A stretch of DNA of 64,000 nucleotides from Nocardiopsis algeriensis (lineage in GTDB: Bacteria; Actinomycetota; Actinomycetes; Streptosporangiales; Streptosporangiaceae). Shown piece by piece: positions 52,517 through 63,131 of this stretch; the stretch's first letter is position 1; every line of letters begins with the position of its first letter. The notes beneath the pieces are model-generated. The model was given only the letters and a program-made list of their open reading frames with translations. It did no database searches and was not told the DNA's origin. The position numbers and the translations under genes were made by a program. The stretch lies in assembly GCF_014203695.1 (NCBI RefSeq), contig NZ_JACHJO010000010.1:11454-75453 (forward strand), read 5' to 3'.

Positions 52517-53530
52517 GTGAGGAGTGCCGTGACCGCCGAGGCCCTGTCCGCCGACCTGGCGGGGATGCCCGCCGCGCTGAACGCGCTCGCCGACCGCTTT
52601 CCCCGCTGGGACCCCTACGCCGCGCTGCCCGCGCTGCTCGACGACGAGCCGGCCTCGGTGCGCTTCCTGGGGATCGGGGCGGCCCGGCGGGTGTGCGAGA
52701 CCGCGGCGGCCCGGCTGCGGCGGGCGGGGATCGGGGCCTACGCCGAGTCCTCCTCCTCCGCCGAGGACCCTCCGGCGGGGACGGAGACGCTGGTGGTGGG
52801 GGTGAGTCTGGGCGGCGGCCAGCGGGAGCTGTGCACGGTACTGGACCGCTACGTGGGCCGCTCCCCCGTGGTCGTGCTGGCCGCGGACCCCGACGCCGTG
52901 GTGGCGCGCTACGCCGACCTGCTGGTGCCGCTGCACGCCGGGGAGGAGGCCTCCGGCCTGGGCTGCCGGGCCTACCAGCACGCGACGGCGCTGCTCCTGC
53001 TGCTGGGGCACCGCCTGGGCGCGCCGGCGGCGGGGGCCAGCCGCAACCTGCCGAGCCTGCTGCGCCGGGCGGCGAACGCGGCGCGTGCGCTGCTGGAGGG
53101 GGCGCCGGAGTGGCTGCCCCGGGCCGATGAGGTCCTGCGCTCCCCGGACGGGATCCACCTGGTGGCCCCGGCCGAGCGGACGGCGTCGGCGTTCCAGGGC
53201 GTCCAGGTGCTGCGCAAGGGGCCGGTGGTGGTGGCGCACTCCTGCGAGACGGGCGAGTGGTCGCACTCGGACCGCTATCTGGCCGCGGTGACCGACTACC
53301 GGGCGCTGCTGTTCGCGGGTTCGTCCTACGACGAGCGCTTCGCCGAGCACCTGCTGCAACTGCGGGGCCGGTTCGTGGCGGTGGGCCCCACCCCCGGCCG
53401 CGAGCGGCTGCCGGGGGCGGAGCTGGTGGTGCGCTACCCGGGTGACGGCGACCCGGACGTGAGCCTGCTGGCGGAGCCTCTGGTCGCCGAGCTGCTGGCG
53501 GCGCACTGGTGGCGGCTGTCGGGGCGCTGA
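52517..53530 (+). CDS. SIS-domain protein (sugar isomerase-like)
   Basis: About 337 aa from GTG 52517 with GAGAGG upstream; GTG 52529 is an equal alternative. A double SIS-like fold: [68 protein letters not shown], then [20 protein letters not shown]. This resembles the isomerase half of GlmS without the amidotransferase part. The substrate is not evident. Convergent with the ABC exporter pair. Confidence 0.8.
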   Translation: MRSAVTAEALSADLAGMPAALNALADRFPRWDPYAALPALLDDEPASVRFLGIGAARRVCETAAARLRRAGIGAYAESSSSAEDPPAGTETLVVGVSLGGGQRELCTVLDRYVGRSPVVVLAADPDAVVARYADLLVPLHAGEEASGLGCRAYQHATALLLLLGHRLGAPAAGASRNLPSLLRRAANAARALLEGAPEWLPRADEVLRSPDGIHLVAPAERTASAFQGVQVLRKGPVVVAHSCETGEWSHSDRYLAAVTDYRALLFAGSSYDERFAEHLLQLRGRFVAVGPTPGRERLPGAELVVRYPGDGDPDVSLLAEPLVAELLAAHWWRLSGR

Positions 53531-53552
53531 GGCGCCCCGGGCGCTCCGGCGG

Positions 53553-55385
53553 TCACGCCGAGGAGCGCACCCAGGAGGCGTAGAGGTCGGCGTACACGCC
53601 GGGGCGCGCGACGAGCTCGGCGTGGGTTCCGCTCTGGACGATGCGCCCGCCGTCGAAGACCAGGACGCGGTCGGCCGCCTCGGCCGTGGACAGGCGGTGG
53701 GCGATGGCCACGGAGGTGCGGCCGCGGGTGAGCCGGTCCAGGGCACGCTGGATGCGCACCTCGGTGTGCGGGTCGACGGCGGAGGTCGCCTCGTCGAGGA
53801 CGAGCAGGTCGGGGTCGGCGATGTAGGCGCGGACCAGGGCCACGAGCTGGCGCTCTCCGGCGGAGAGGGACTCGCCGCGCTGGCCCACGGGCGTGTCGAG
53901 GCCGTGGGCGAGGCTGTCGAGCCATTCGGACAGGCCCAGTTCGCGGATCGCGGCGTCCAGTTCGGCGTCGGTGCTCTCGGGGCGCGCGAAGCGGATGTTG
54001 TCGCCCAGGGAGCTGTCGAAGAGGAAGCCCTCCTGGGGGACCATGACGACGCGGCTGCGCAGGGAGGTGAAGGCGACCTCGCGCAGATCGGTGCCGTCCA
54101 GGAGGACGGCGCCCTCGTCGGGGTCCATCAGGCGGGTCAGGAGCTTGACGAAGGTGGTCTTGCCCGACCCGGTCTCGCCGACGACGGCCACCCGCGTGCC
54201 GGGGGCGATGCGCACGTCGATGCCGTCGAGGACGACGGGGCCGTCGGGATAGGAGTAGGTGACCTTGTCGAAGGCGACGTCGACGGGACCGCGGGGCAGG
54301 ACCTTGCCGGCCTCGCCGGGGTCGGCGATGTCGGGGGTGGTGTCGAGCACGCCCAGGACGCGGCGCCAGCCCGCGATGGCGTTCTGCGCCTCGTTGAAGA
54401 TCTCGGTGGCCATGATCATCGGCTGGATGAACAGGTTCATGAGGAAGAGGAAGGCGATGAGCCGGCCGGCGGTGAGGTCGCCGCCGACGCCGAGCCAGAC
54501 GCCGACCAGGACGACCGCGGTGTTGCCGACGGCGGCCACGAGTTCGGCGAAGGGCGAGACGGCGACCGAGAGGCGCTGGGCGCGGACCTGGGCGCGGCGG
54601 GTGGCCAGGACCGTGGTGTCGATGCGTTCGGCGGTGCGCTTCTCGATGCCGTGGGCGCGGATGACGGAGGCGCCCATGACGGTCTCGCCGATGACGCCGA
54701 GCATGTCCCCGGTGCGCTCGCGGACACGCAGGTAGGCCTTGGACAGGAGCTTCTGGAGCTGGCGCACACCGAAGAGCAGCGGCAGGAAGCAGACCCACAC
54801 CACGAGGGTGAGCTGCCAGGAGTAGATCGCCATGAGGGTGGTGGCGATGAGGAGCTGGCCGGTGCTGACGATGAGGAGGATGCCGCCCCATTGCATGAAG
54901 GTGCTGATCTGGTCGACGTCGCTGGTGACGCGGGAGACCAGGGCGCCCTTGCGCTCGCTGTTCTGGGTGAGCACGGACAGGTCGTGCACGTGCCGGAAGG
55001 CCTTGCGGCGCAGGGTGGCCAGCCCCGACTCGGTGGCGCGGTACAGCCGCAGGTTCATCAGGTAGGAGCAGACCATGGTGACGGCCAGCAGAAGGGCGCA
55101 CAGGGCGACGACGCGCACCACGAAGGCAAGGTCGGGACCGCCCTCGCCGGAGATGCCGTTGTCGATGATCTGCTGGACGGCGATGGGGACGACGACCTTG
55201 CCGACGGTGGCCGCGACGGCGAAGGCGATGGTCAGCCACAGGCCCTGGGCGAACTCGGGCGACAGCCGGAGGCCGCGTCGAATCGTCTCCAGGGCCGTGT
55301 CGGTGGACAGGCCCATCGGGGCGGAGCTGCCGGTGTCCTGCTGCGGGGCGGTGTCCTCGCCCCGGGTGCGGGCGGGTGCGCTCAT
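53553..55385 (-). CDS. ABC exporter subunit with intact Walker B and H-loop, degenerate signature
   Basis: 610 aa half-transporter: six membrane helices, then an ATPase domain. Walker A VGETGSGKTT, Walker B LLVLDEATSAVDP and H-loop AIAHRLS are canonical. The signature is degenerate: LSAGERQLVAL instead of LSGGQ. It overlaps its partner upstream by 4 bases (ATGA) and has GAGGAGG seven bases before its ATG. The two form an asymmetric heterodimer with one working ATP site. Drug or lipid export is possible; the substrate is unknown. Confidence 0.9.
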   Translation of the reverse strand: MSAPARTRGEDTAPQQDTGSSAPMGLSTDTALETIRRGLRLSPEFAQGLWLTIAFAVAATVGKVVVPIAVQQIIDNGISGEGGPDLAFVVRVVALCALLLAVTMVCSYLMNLRLYRATESGLATLRRKAFRHVHDLSVLTQNSERKGALVSRVTSDVDQISTFMQWGGILLIVSTGQLLIATTLMAIYSWQLTLVVWVCFLPLLFGVRQLQKLLSKAYLRVRERTGDMLGVIGETVMGASVIRAHGIEKRTAERIDTTVLATRRAQVRAQRLSVAVSPFAELVAAVGNTAVVLVGVWLGVGGDLTAGRLIAFLFLMNLFIQPMIMATEIFNEAQNAIAGWRRVLGVLDTTPDIADPGEAGKVLPRGPVDVAFDKVTYSYPDGPVVLDGIDVRIAPGTRVAVVGETGSGKTTFVKLLTRLMDPDEGAVLLDGTDLREVAFTSLRSRVVMVPQEGFLFDSSLGDNIRFARPESTDAELDAAIRELGLSEWLDSLAHGLDTPVGQRGESLSAGERQLVALVRAYIADPDLLVLDEATSAVDPHTEVRIQRALDRLTRGRTSVAIAHRLSTAEAADRVLVFDGGRIVQSGTHAELVARPGVYADLYASWVRSSA

Positions 55386-57340
55386 CGGCCGGCCTCCTCG
55401 GTGCTGCCGGGGCGGGCGGGTTCGACCGGTCCGGGGTGTTCGGGCACAGGTGCTCCTGCTGCTTCTGCTGAGGCGAGTTCGTAGGCGGTGACGAGCTTGG
55501 CGTAGCCGGGCGAGCTCGCCAGCAGCTCGGTGTGGGTGCCGCGGGCCAGGACGCGGCCGCGCTCCATGTAGACGACCTCGTCGGCCAGTTCGATGGTGGC
55601 GCGGCGGTAGGCGACCACGACGACGGTGGCGGAGTTGTCGCGTTCGCGCAGCCCGGAGAGGATCTGGGCCTCGATCTGCGGGTCGACGGCGGAGGTGGCG
55701 TCGTCGAGGATCAGGAGGCGGGGCCGCCGGACGAGGGCGCGGGCCAGGGCCAGGCGCTGGCGCTGGCCTCCGGAGAGGGTGGTGCCCTTCTCCCCCAGCG
55801 GGGCGTCGAGGCCGCCGTCGAGTTCGGCGACGAAGCCGTCGGCACGGGCCAGGCGCAGGGCGGCCCAGACCTGGGCGTCGTCGACGTCGGCGCCCAGGGT
55901 GATGTTGCCGCGGACGGTGTCCTCGAAGACGAAGGTGCTCTGGGGGACGAGTGCGGCGTGGCGGGGGATCTGGCCGGGGGCCAGTGTGCGCACGTCGGTG
56001 CCGTCGTAGGCGACGGTTCCGGTGTCGGGGTCGACCAGCCGCATCAGGACGGTGGTGAGGGTGGACTTGCCCGAGCCGGTGGGACCGACGAGGGCGACGG
56101 TGCGGCCGGGGGCGATGTCGAGGTCGACCCCGTTGAGGACGGTGGTGCGCGGCCGTCCGGCGTCGCCGTCCATGAGGTCGCGGGCCCCGCCGTCGGCGGT
56201 GTAGGCGTCGGCGTAGGAGAAGGTGACGTCGCGGGCGGTCAGGGCGATGCCGTCGGTGCTGTCCTCGAGGGTGCGCTCGCCGTGCTCCATGGTGCCCTCG
56301 GAGTCGAGGACGTGCTGGACGCGGTCCCAGCCGACGACGCTGCGGGGGAGGTCGCCGAGGAGCCACCCGAAGGAGCGCACGGGCAGGGCCATGAGCGTGA
56401 ACAGGTAGGCGATCTGGACGAGGTCGCCGGGGTCGATGGCGCCGGTGGACAGGCGCCACATGCCCAGGAGCAGGACGGCGAGGACGCCGAAGTTGGGCAG
56501 GGCCTCGATGACGGGGTCGAACATGGCGCGCATGCGGCCGACCTGGATGAGGGCGTCGCGCAGGCGGTGGGCCGCGCCGGTGAAGCGTTCGGTCTCGGTG
56601 TCCTCGCGGCCCAGGGTCTTGACGACCAGGGCGCCGTCGAAGGACTCGTGGGCGACGCCGCTGACCTCGGCGCGCAGGGCCTGGGCGTGGGAGGCCATGG
56701 GCGAGACGCGTCGCTGGAAGACGATGTTGGCGGCGGCCAGGACGGGGAAGACGACGAAGGCGATGAGGGCCAGGACGGGGTCGGTGACCAGCATCGCGAC
56801 AGAGGCGATGACGAGCATGAGGACGCTGCCGACGGCCATGGGCAGGGGCGCCAGGGGCTGCCAGGCCGCCTCGACGTCGGCGTTGGCGTTGGACAGCAGC
56901 TGCCCGGTGGGGTGGCGATGGTGCCAGGCCAGGGGCAGCTGGAGGTACTTGCGGGCGACGGCGCGGCGGTAGCGGGCCTGCATGCGGAACTGCATGAGGG
57001 CGGCCAGCAGGCGGCGCATGGCGATGCCGACGGCCTTGCCGATGCCCACGGCCATGAGCAGGGCGGCTGCCGCGACGAGCGCGGCGGTGGTGGTGGCGCC
57101 CTGCGCGAAGGCGGGCAGGATGGTGTGGTCGGTGAGGTGTCCGAGGACGTTGGCCGAGCCGACGGTGGTGGCGGCGTGCAGGACGGCGCCGACCACGGCG
57201 ACGAGGAAGATCCAGGGTTCGGTCCTGGCCGCGGTCCACAGGACGCGCATCCCGCGGCCGAAGACGCCTCTGCCGCTCCTGTCGGGCGGGGAGGCCTCCT
57301 CCTCGGTCCGCGACTGCTCTGCGGTCGTACCCTGGGCCAT
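55382..57340 (-). CDS. ABC exporter subunit with degenerate Walker B and H-loop
   Basis: 652 aa from ATG 57340 with GGGGGAAC upstream. Six helices, then an ATPase domain with Walker A VGPTGSGKST and canonical signature LSGGQRQRLALARAL. Walker B reads LLILDDATSAVDP, with Asp in place of the catalytic Glu, and the H-loop His is replaced by Tyr (VAYRRATI). The missing residues pair with the degenerate signature of the partner, so the degenerate parts form one dead ATP site. A Pro/Glu-rich C-terminal tail follows. Confidence 0.9.
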   Translation of the reverse strand: MAQGTTAEQSRTEEEASPPDRSGRGVFGRGMRVLWTAARTEPWIFLVAVVGAVLHAATTVGSANVLGHLTDHTILPAFAQGATTTAALVAAAALLMAVGIGKAVGIAMRRLLAALMQFRMQARYRRAVARKYLQLPLAWHHRHPTGQLLSNANADVEAAWQPLAPLPMAVGSVLMLVIASVAMLVTDPVLALIAFVVFPVLAAANIVFQRRVSPMASHAQALRAEVSGVAHESFDGALVVKTLGREDTETERFTGAAHRLRDALIQVGRMRAMFDPVIEALPNFGVLAVLLLGMWRLSTGAIDPGDLVQIAYLFTLMALPVRSFGWLLGDLPRSVVGWDRVQHVLDSEGTMEHGERTLEDSTDGIALTARDVTFSYADAYTADGGARDLMDGDAGRPRTTVLNGVDLDIAPGRTVALVGPTGSGKSTLTTVLMRLVDPDTGTVAYDGTDVRTLAPGQIPRHAALVPQSTFVFEDTVRGNITLGADVDDAQVWAALRLARADGFVAELDGGLDAPLGEKGTTLSGGQRQRLALARALVRRPRLLILDDATSAVDPQIEAQILSGLRERDNSATVVVVAYRRATIELADEVVYMERGRVLARGTHTELLASSPGYAKLVTAYELASAEAAGAPVPEHPGPVEPARPGSTEEAGR

Positions 57341-57427
57341 GCGTTCCCCCGTTTCCTCTTCGGCCGGGAGAGGCGTCCTGGGACGTCCCGGCGGTGACCG
57401 TCGGCAGCGCCCCGGACTGCGGCGGGG

Positions 57428-57442
57428 CACACGGGTCCCGTG
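57428..57442. promoter_or_regulatory. Palindrome ACACGGG-T-CCCGTGT upstream of the ABC exporter
   Basis: A 15-base perfect odd-centred palindrome 88 bases before the ATG of the first exporter gene. On the minus strand it overlaps TTGACA. No -10 box of proper spacing was found. A regulator-binding site is plausible. Confidence 0.4.
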
Positions 57443-57625
57443 TCAACTTATCCAGTGGCACCCCGAGGTTCCACCAGATTGTTTCAGCGCCCTTCCGATC
57501 CGTGCTATTCCGTCCAGCGCGGCGCAGGACACCTCTGTCCTCTCCGCCGGCGGACGCGCCCCGCCCTGCCCTGCGGGGCGCCGATGCCGTCCGAGCCCGG
57601 CCCCGGGGCGGGCGCAGGCACACGC
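57443..57625. other. Gap between the ABC exporter operator region and the his terminator
   Basis: Together with flanking signals this makes a 328-base gap between hisF and the exporter. It is GC-rich with no gene or obvious RNA structure. Confidence 0.4.
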
Positions 57626-57658
57626 GCGGCCCCGGAACCTTCCCGGTTCCGGGGCCGC
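57626..57658 (-). terminator. Terminator of the his operon
   Basis: A perfect 14-bp stem, 57626-57639 with 57645-57658, loop TTCCC on the plus strand, 10 bases after the hisF stop. There is no U-tract. Confidence 0.8.
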
Positions 57659-57668
57659 GGAGAAGAGG

Positions 57669-58442
57669 TCAGCGCACCGGGTGTCCGGCCTCGCGCAGGC
57701 TCTTCTTGACGTCGGCGACGGTGAACTCCCCGAAGTGGAAGACCGTGGCGGCCAGCACCGCGTCGGCGCCCGCCTCCACCGCCGGGGGGAAGTGCTCGAC
57801 GGCTCCGGCGCCGCCGGAGGCGATGAGCGGGACCTCGATGCGGGCGCGCACCGCGCGGATGAGCTCCAGGTCGAAGCCCTCCTTGGTGCCGTCGGCATCC
57901 ATCGAGTTGAGCAGGATCTCGCCGGCTCCGAGCTCGGCGGCGCGTTCGCACCAGTCGAGGGCGTCGAGGCCCGTGCCGCGGCGGCCGCCGTGGGTGGTGA
58001 CCTCGAAGCCGCTGGGCGTGGGGGCGTCCCCCTCGCGCACGCGCCGCACGTCGGCCGACAGGACCAGGACCTGGCGGCCGAAGCGCTCGGCGATCTCGCG
58101 GATGAGCTCGGGGCGGCCGATCGCCGCGGTGTTGACCCCGACCTTGTCGGCGCCGGCGCGCAGCAGGCGGTCGACGTCCTCGGGGCTGCGCACGCCGCCG
58201 CCGACGGTCAGCGGGATGAACACCTGGTCGGCGGTGCGCCGCACGACGTCGTAGGTGGTCTCGCGGTTGCCGCTGGAGGCGGTGACGTCGAGGAAGGTCA
58301 GCTCGTCGGCACCGCCGGCGTCGTAGGCGGCGGCGAGCTCCACCGGGTCGCCGGCGTCGCGCAGGTTCTCGAAGTTGACGCCCTTGACGACGCGTCCCGC
58401 GTCGACGTCCAGGCAGGGGATGACACGGACGGCGACGCTCAT
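57669..58442 (-). CDS. hisF: Imidazole glycerol phosphate synthase, cyclase subunit
   Basis: 257 aa from ATG 58442, which overlaps the priA stop as ATGA. A TIM-barrel with [19 protein letters not shown] (catalytic Asp), [21 protein letters not shown] and [17 protein letters not shown]. It uses ammonia from HisH to make imidazole glycerol phosphate and AICAR. Last gene of the operon. Confidence 0.97.
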   Translation of the reverse strand: MSVAVRVIPCLDVDAGRVVKGVNFENLRDAGDPVELAAAYDAGGADELTFLDVTASSGNRETTYDVVRRTADQVFIPLTVGGGVRSPEDVDRLLRAGADKVGVNTAAIGRPELIREIAERFGRQVLVLSADVRRVREGDAPTPSGFEVTTHGGRRGTGLDALDWCERAAELGAGEILLNSMDADGTKEGFDLELIRAVRARIEVPLIASGGAGAVEHFPPAVEAGADAVLAATVFHFGEFTVADVKKSLREAGHPVR

Positions 58443-59191
58443 CGTGCGGCCTCCGCGACGGTGGCGAGCGCGTCCCGGAGGGTGAAGGCGCCCTCGTAGA
58501 GCGCGGTGCCCATGATGGCGCCCTCCACCCCCTGGGGAACGAGGCCGGCGATGGCGCGCAGGTCCTCCAGGCTGGAGACGCCGCCGCTGGCCACGACGGG
58601 CTTGTCGGTGCGCTCGCACACGGTGCGCAGCAGGTCGAGGTTGGGGCCCTTGAGGGTGCCGTCCTTGTGGACGTCGGTGACGACGTAGCGGGCGCAGCCC
58701 TCCGACTCCAGGCGGTCGAGGGTCTGGAAGAGGTCACCGCCCTCGCGGGTCCAGCCGCGGGCGGCCAGGGTGGTGCCGCGCACGTCGAGGCCGATGGCGA
58801 TCCTGTCGCCGTGCTCGGCGATGATCCGGGCGCACCACTCCGGGTTCTCCAGGGCGGCGGTGCCGATGTTGACGCGGGTGCAGCCGGTGGAGAGCGCGGC
58901 GGCCAGGGACTCGTCGTCGCGGATGCCGCCGGACATCTCGACCTTCACGTCGAGGCGGCCGGTGATGTCGCGCAGCAGGTCGCGGTTGTGGCCGCGGCCG
59001 AAGGCGGCGTCCAGGTCCACGAGGTGGATCCACTCGGCGCCGGCCTCCTGCCAGGCCGAGGCGGCCTCGTAGGGGTCTCCGTACCGGCCGCCGGAGTCGG
59101 CCTTGCCCTGGACGAGCTGGACGGCCTGGCCGCCCGAGACGTCCACGGCGGGCAGGAGTTCGAGTACGCGGGGCGTGGTCACGCCGGTCAT
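58439..59191 (-). CDS. priA: Bifunctional HisA/TrpF isomerase PriA
   Basis: 250 aa. In actinobacteria this enzyme isomerises both ProFAR (histidine) and phosphoribosyl anthranilate (tryptophan). [25 protein letters not shown] has the first catalytic Asp, [15 protein letters not shown] the second. Arg in [12 protein letters not shown] is in the loop that adapts to both substrates. No trpF gene is visible near trpCBA, which fits. A plain HisA is a less likely reading. Confidence 0.93.
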   Translation of the reverse strand: MTGVTTPRVLELLPAVDVSGGQAVQLVQGKADSGGRYGDPYEAASAWQEAGAEWIHLVDLDAAFGRGHNRDLLRDITGRLDVKVEMSGGIRDDESLAAALSTGCTRVNIGTAALENPEWCARIIAEHGDRIAIGLDVRGTTLAARGWTREGGDLFQTLDRLESEGCARYVVTDVHKDGTLKGPNLDLLRTVCERTDKPVVASGGVSSLEDLRAIAGLVPQGVEGAIMGTALYEGAFTLRDALATVAEAAR

Positions 59192-59234
59192 GGGTCTTCT
59201 TCCGGTTCGTCGGTGAGCGGCTGTCGGTGGGCGG

Positions 59235-59891
59235 CTACAGGGTGGCGACCCAGTTGGCCAGGATGCGGGCGCCGGTGTCGCCGGACTTCTCCGGGTGGAA
59301 CTGGGTGGCCCACAGGGGGCCGTTCTCGACGGCGGCCACGAACGGGCCCCCGTGGTCGGCCCAGGTCACCCGGGGCGGGGCGATGCGCGGGTTGAGAGGG
59401 GCCATCTCCCAGCGGCGCACCGCGTAGGAGTGCACGAAGTAGAAGCGGTCCTCGGGGGTGATCCCGGCGAACAGCTGCGTGTCCTCGGGCGGGCGGACGG
59501 TGTTCCAGCCCATGTGCGGCAGGACGGGTGCGTCCAGGCGCTCCACGGTGCCGGGCCACTCTCCGCAGCCCTCGGTGACCTCTTCCTCCTCCGTCCGGGG
59601 GTCGGTGCTCTCCACCCCGGTGTCGAAGAGCACCTGCATGCCGACGCAGATGCCCAGGACGGGGCGGCCCCCGGCGATGCGCCGCCCGATGATCCGGTCG
59701 CCCTTGGCGGCCTTCAGGCCGGCCATGCAGGAGCTGAAGGCACCCACGCCCGGGACGACGAGGCCGTCGGCGTCCAGTGCGGCGTGCGGATCGGAGGTGA
59801 CGGTGACGTCGGCGCCGGTGCGTTCCATGGCGCGTTGGGCCGAGCGCAGGTTGCCCGATCCGTAGTCGAGGACGACCACGCGTGGCGGCAT
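59235..59891 (-). CDS. hisH: Imidazole glycerol phosphate synthase, glutamine amidotransferase subunit
   Basis: 218 aa. [13 protein letters not shown] at the start, nucleophile Cys in [13 protein letters not shown], and [13 protein letters not shown] with the catalytic His-Glu pair. Supplies ammonia to HisF through a tunnel. It is 15 bases after the small membrane-protein gene and 43 before priA. Confidence 0.96.
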   Translation of the reverse strand: MPPRVVVLDYGSGNLRSAQRAMERTGADVTVTSDPHAALDADGLVVPGVGAFSSCMAGLKAAKGDRIIGRRIAGGRPVLGICVGMQVLFDTGVESTDPRTEEEEVTEGCGEWPGTVERLDAPVLPHMGWNTVRPPEDTQLFAGITPEDRFYFVHSYAVRRWEMAPLNPRIAPPRVTWADHGGPFVAAVENGPLWATQFHPEKSGDTGARILANWVATL

Positions 59892-59906
59892 GTTGACCCC
59901 TTCCCC

Positions 59907-60065
59907 CTAGAAATAGCCCAGGCGCAGCACGCCGGAGACCACTGCGAGCACCGTGCACCCGGCCAGGGCGACGGCAACGAACTTGTTCATCCTCCACATC
60001 GCGTAGGCGCCGCCCCCGAGGAAGCCGCCGAGCACGATGAGGAGGAGGCCCCACATGTCGTCCAT
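59907..60065 (-). CDS. 52-aa membrane protein inside the his operon
   Basis: ATG 60065 follows the hisB stop with no gap; the TAG is at 59907. The protein reads MDDMWGLLLIVLGGFLGGGAY, then AMWRMNKFVAVALAGCTVLA and ends VLRLGYF: two membrane helices with a positive turn. Codon use is GC-rich at third positions, as in real genes here. Small membrane genes occur at this spot in related his operons. No function can be assigned. Confidence 0.75.
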   Translation of the reverse strand: MDDMWGLLLIVLGGFLGGGAYAMWRMNKFVAVALAGCTVLAVVSGVLRLGYF

Positions 60066-60659
60066 CTACAGGGCGCCCTTGGTGGAGGGGATACCGGTAA
60101 CGCGCGGGTCCTTCTCCGTGGCGTGGCGCAGGGCGCGGGCCAGCGCCTTGAACTGGCACTCGACGATGTGGTGGGCGTTGCGGCCGTAGGGCACGTGGAC
60201 GTGCAGGGCCACGCGCGCCTGGGCGACGAAGGACTCGAAGATGTGGCGAGTCATGGTGGTGTCGTAGTCGCGGCCGATCAGGGGGGACATGCCCTCGGGC
60301 TCGCTGTGCACCAGGTAGGGGCGGCCGGAGACGTCGACGGTCACCTCGGCGAGGGCCTCGTCGAGGGGCACCTTGGCGTCGGCGAAGCGGCGGATGCCGG
60401 CCTTGTCGCCCAGGGCCTCGCGGAAGGCGGCGCCCAGGGCCAGGGCGGTGTCCTCCATGGTGTGGTGGGAGTCGATGTGCAGGTCGCCCTCGGTGCGCAC
60501 GGTGAGGTCGAACAGGCCGTGCTTGGCGATCTGGTCCAGCATGTGGTCGAAGAAGCCGACGCCGGTGGAGACGTCGGCGACACCGGTGCCGTCCAGGTTG
60601 ATCTCGACGAGGACCTTGGTCTCCTTGGTCGCTCGTTCGACGCGTCCGATGCGGCTCAT
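60066..60659 (-). CDS. hisB: Imidazoleglycerol-phosphate dehydratase
   Basis: 197 aa from ATG 60659, GAAGG upstream. FFDHMLDQIAKHGLFDL, DSHHTMEDTALALG and NAHHIVECQFKALARAL carry the metal-binding histidines and glutamates. A single-function enzyme without the phosphatase domain of the enterobacterial protein. Confidence 0.97.
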   Translation of the reverse strand: MSRIGRVERATKETKVLVEINLDGTGVADVSTGVGFFDHMLDQIAKHGLFDLTVRTEGDLHIDSHHTMEDTALALGAAFREALGDKAGIRRFADAKVPLDEALAEVTVDVSGRPYLVHSEPEGMSPLIGRDYDTTMTRHIFESFVAQARVALHVHVPYGRNAHHIVECQFKALARALRHATEKDPRVTGIPSTKGAL

Positions 60660-60702
60660 GGCGATACCTTCTCTGCGGTGGCGGGTACGTGTGGTGGCCG
60701 GG

Positions 60703-61788
60703 TCAGCGGCCGGTGGCGGCGAGCAGGGCCTCGCGGAAGGCGGCCGTCTCCTCGGCGGTGCCGACGGTGACGCGCAGCCATCCGGGTGGGCCGACCTCCC
60801 GTATGAGGACCTGGCGGTCGAGCAGGGCCTGCCAGATCCGGGTGCGGTCCTCGAACTCGCCGAACAGGACGAAGTTGGCGTCGGAGTCGGCGACGGCGAA
60901 GCCGTGGCCGCGCAGCCAGGCGACGAGGTCGTCGCGTTCGGCACGCAGGTCGGCGACGGCGCCGAGGAGCTCGTCGGCGTGGTCGAGCGCCACGCGTGCG
61001 ACGGTCTGGGTGACCGAGGACAGGTGGTAGGGCAGGCGGACGAGCTGGAGGGCGTCGACCACGGCCGGGTGGGCGGCCAGATAGCCCACGCGGGCCCCGG
61101 CCAGGGCGAAGGCCTTGGACATGGTACGCGAGACGATCAGGCGCGGGTGCCCGTCCAGCAGGGTGAGCGCGCTGGGGGTCCCCTCGCGGCGGAACTCGGC
61201 GTAGGCCTCGTCGACGACCACGACCCCGGGGGCCGCCCGGAGGATGCGCTCTGTGTCGGCGATCTCCAGGGCGGTACCGGTGGGGTTGTTGGGCGAGGTG
61301 AGGAACACGACGCTGGGGCGGTGCTCGGCGATGGCTGCCAGGGCGGCGTCGGTGTCGATGCGGAAGTCGTCGGCGCGGCGCGGCACGGACACCCATCCGG
61401 TTCCGGTGCCGCGGGCGATGATCGGGTGCATCGAGTAGGACGGTTCGAAGCCCATGGCCGTGCGTCCGGGCCCGCCGAAGGCCTGCAGGATCTGCTGGAG
61501 GACCTCGTTGGAGCCGTTGGCCGCCCACACGTTCTGCGCGCTCAGGCCGTGGCCGAGGTAGGCGGCCAGGCCCTCGCGCAGGCGGAGGGCGTCGCGGTCG
61601 GGGTAGCGGTTGAGCCCGAGGGCGGTCTCGGCGACGGCGTCGGCCAGGGCGCGGGCCAGCCGCGGGGAGGGCGGGTGCGGGTTCTCGTTGGTGTTGAGAA
61701 CCACCGGCACCTCCAGCTGCGGCGCGCCGTAGGGCGAGCGGCCGCGCAGGTCCTCGCGCAGGGGCAGGTCGTTCAGGGTGAAGCTCAC
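60703..61788 (-). CDS. hisC: Histidinol-phosphate aminotransferase
   Basis: 361 aa from GTG 61788. A fold type I PLP enzyme: [58 protein letters not shown] and [18 protein letters not shown] with the cofactor Lys. Located between hisD and hisB with 43-47-base gaps. Confidence 0.96.
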   Translation of the reverse strand: MSFTLNDLPLREDLRGRSPYGAPQLEVPVVLNTNENPHPPSPRLARALADAVAETALGLNRYPDRDALRLREGLAAYLGHGLSAQNVWAANGSNEVLQQILQAFGGPGRTAMGFEPSYSMHPIIARGTGTGWVSVPRRADDFRIDTDAALAAIAEHRPSVVFLTSPNNPTGTALEIADTERILRAAPGVVVVDEAYAEFRREGTPSALTLLDGHPRLIVSRTMSKAFALAGARVGYLAAHPAVVDALQLVRLPYHLSSVTQTVARVALDHADELLGAVADLRAERDDLVAWLRGHGFAVADSDANFVLFGEFEDRTRIWQALLDRQVLIREVGPPGWLRVTVGTAEETAAFREALLAATGR

Positions 61789-61835
61789 TGGTTCACGCTC
61801 GTGCTCTTGTGGCGGGTGGCGATTGCCGGCCGTTC

Positions 61836-63131
61836 TCAGGCTCGGCCGGTCCGCGCGGCGACGGCCTCGCCGTGCGCGGGCAGGTCCTCGGCGTTGGCGA
61901 GGGCGATGACGTGGTGGGCGACGTCGGCCAGCGCGTCGCGGTCGTACTCGACGACGTGCACGCCGCGCAGGAAGGTCTGCACGCTCAGCCCGCCGCTGTG
62001 GCAGGCGCAGCCGCCGGTGGGCAGGACGTGGTTGGAGCCGGCGGCGTAGTCGCCGAGGGAGACCGGGGAGTAGGCGCCGACGAAGATCGCGCCGGCGTTG
62101 CGCACACGCGCGGCCACCGCGGCGGCGTCGGCGGTCATGATCTCCAGGTGCTCGGCGGCGTAGGCGTTGACGACGGCGAGGCCGTGCTCCAGGTCGTCGA
62201 CGAGGACGATGCCGGACTGGGGCCCGGAGAGGGCCTCGCGGACGCGGTCGCCGTGCTTGGTGGCGGCGGCGCGCTCGCGCAGGCGTTCGACGACGGCGTC
62301 GGCCAGGGCCTCGTCGGGGGTGACCAGGACGGAGGCGGCGACGACGTCGTGCTCGGCCTGGCTGACGAGGTCGGCGGCGACGTGGTCGGGGTCGGCGCCG
62401 GAGTCGGCCAGGACGGCGATCTCGGTGGGGCCGGCCTCGGCGTCGATGCCGATGACGCCCTTGAGCAGCCGCTTGGCCGCGGCCACCCAGATGTTGCCCG
62501 GGCCGGTGACCATGTCGGCGCGTGCGCACTCACCGGCGCCGTAGGCGAACATGGCAACGGCCTGGGCGCCGCCGACGGCGTAGACCTCGTCGACGCCGAG
62601 CAGGGCGCAGGCGGCGAGGACGGTCGGGTGGGGCAGTCCGCCGAACTCCTTCTGGGGCGGGGAGGCGACGGCCAGGGAGCCCACGCCCGCCTCCTGGGCG
62701 GGGACGACGTTCATGACGACGCTGGAGGGGTAGACGGCGCGGCCGCCCGGGACGTAGAGGCCGACGCGGTCGACGGGGATCCAGCGCTCGGTGACGGTGC
62801 CGCCGGGCACCACCTGGGTGGTGTGGTCGGCGCGGCGCTGGGCGCTGTGGACCTTGCGGGCGCGCCGGGCGGATTCCTCGAGGGCGGCGCGCACGGCCGG
62901 GTCGAGCTCGGCCAGCGCGGTGTCGAGGGCCTCCTGCGGGACGCGGATGCCGGTGAGGGTGACGCCGTCGAAGCGCTCGGTGTACTCGATCAGCGCCTCG
63001 ACCCCGCGATGGCGCACGTCCTCACAGATGGGGCGTACGCGCTCGGCCGCGTCCGCCACGTCCATCGCCGCGCGCGGAAGGGCGTCGCGGGGGTCGCTCT
63101 GGCTGCCTCGGAGGTCGATTCTACTGATCAC
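61836..63131 (-). CDS. hisD: Histidinol dehydrogenase
   Basis: 431 aa from GTG 63131. Oxidises histidinol to histidine in two NAD-dependent steps. [31 protein letters not shown] and [11 protein letters not shown], and [15 protein letters not shown] are family signatures. First gene of the operon; the operon promoter must lie in the 63132-63270 stretch. Confidence 0.97.
   Translation of the reverse strand: MISRIDLRGSQSDPRDALPRAAMDVADAAERVRPICEDVRHRGVEALIEYTERFDGVTLTGIRVPQEALDTALAELDPAVRAALEESARRARKVHSAQRRADHTTQVVPGGTVTERWIPVDRVGLYVPGGRAVYPSSVVMNVVPAQEAGVGSLAVASPPQKEFGGLPHPTVLAACALLGVDEVYAVGGAQAVAMFAYGAGECARADMVTGPGNIWVAAAKRLLKGVIGIDAEAGPTEIAVLADSGADPDHVAADLVSQAEHDVVAASVLVTPDEALADAVVERLRERAAATKHGDRVREALSGPQSGIVLVDDLEHGLAVVNAYAAEHLEIMTADAAAVAARVRNAGAIFVGAYSPVSLGDYAAGSNHVLPTGGCACHSGGLSVQTFLRGVHVVEYDRDALADVAHHVIALANAEDLPAHGEAVAARTGRA

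Noticed and set aside
55532-57397. A 621-codon plus-strand frame opposite the ABC exporter
   Set aside because: Antisense shadow of a well-supported gene; Gly/Asp/Val-rich without motifs.
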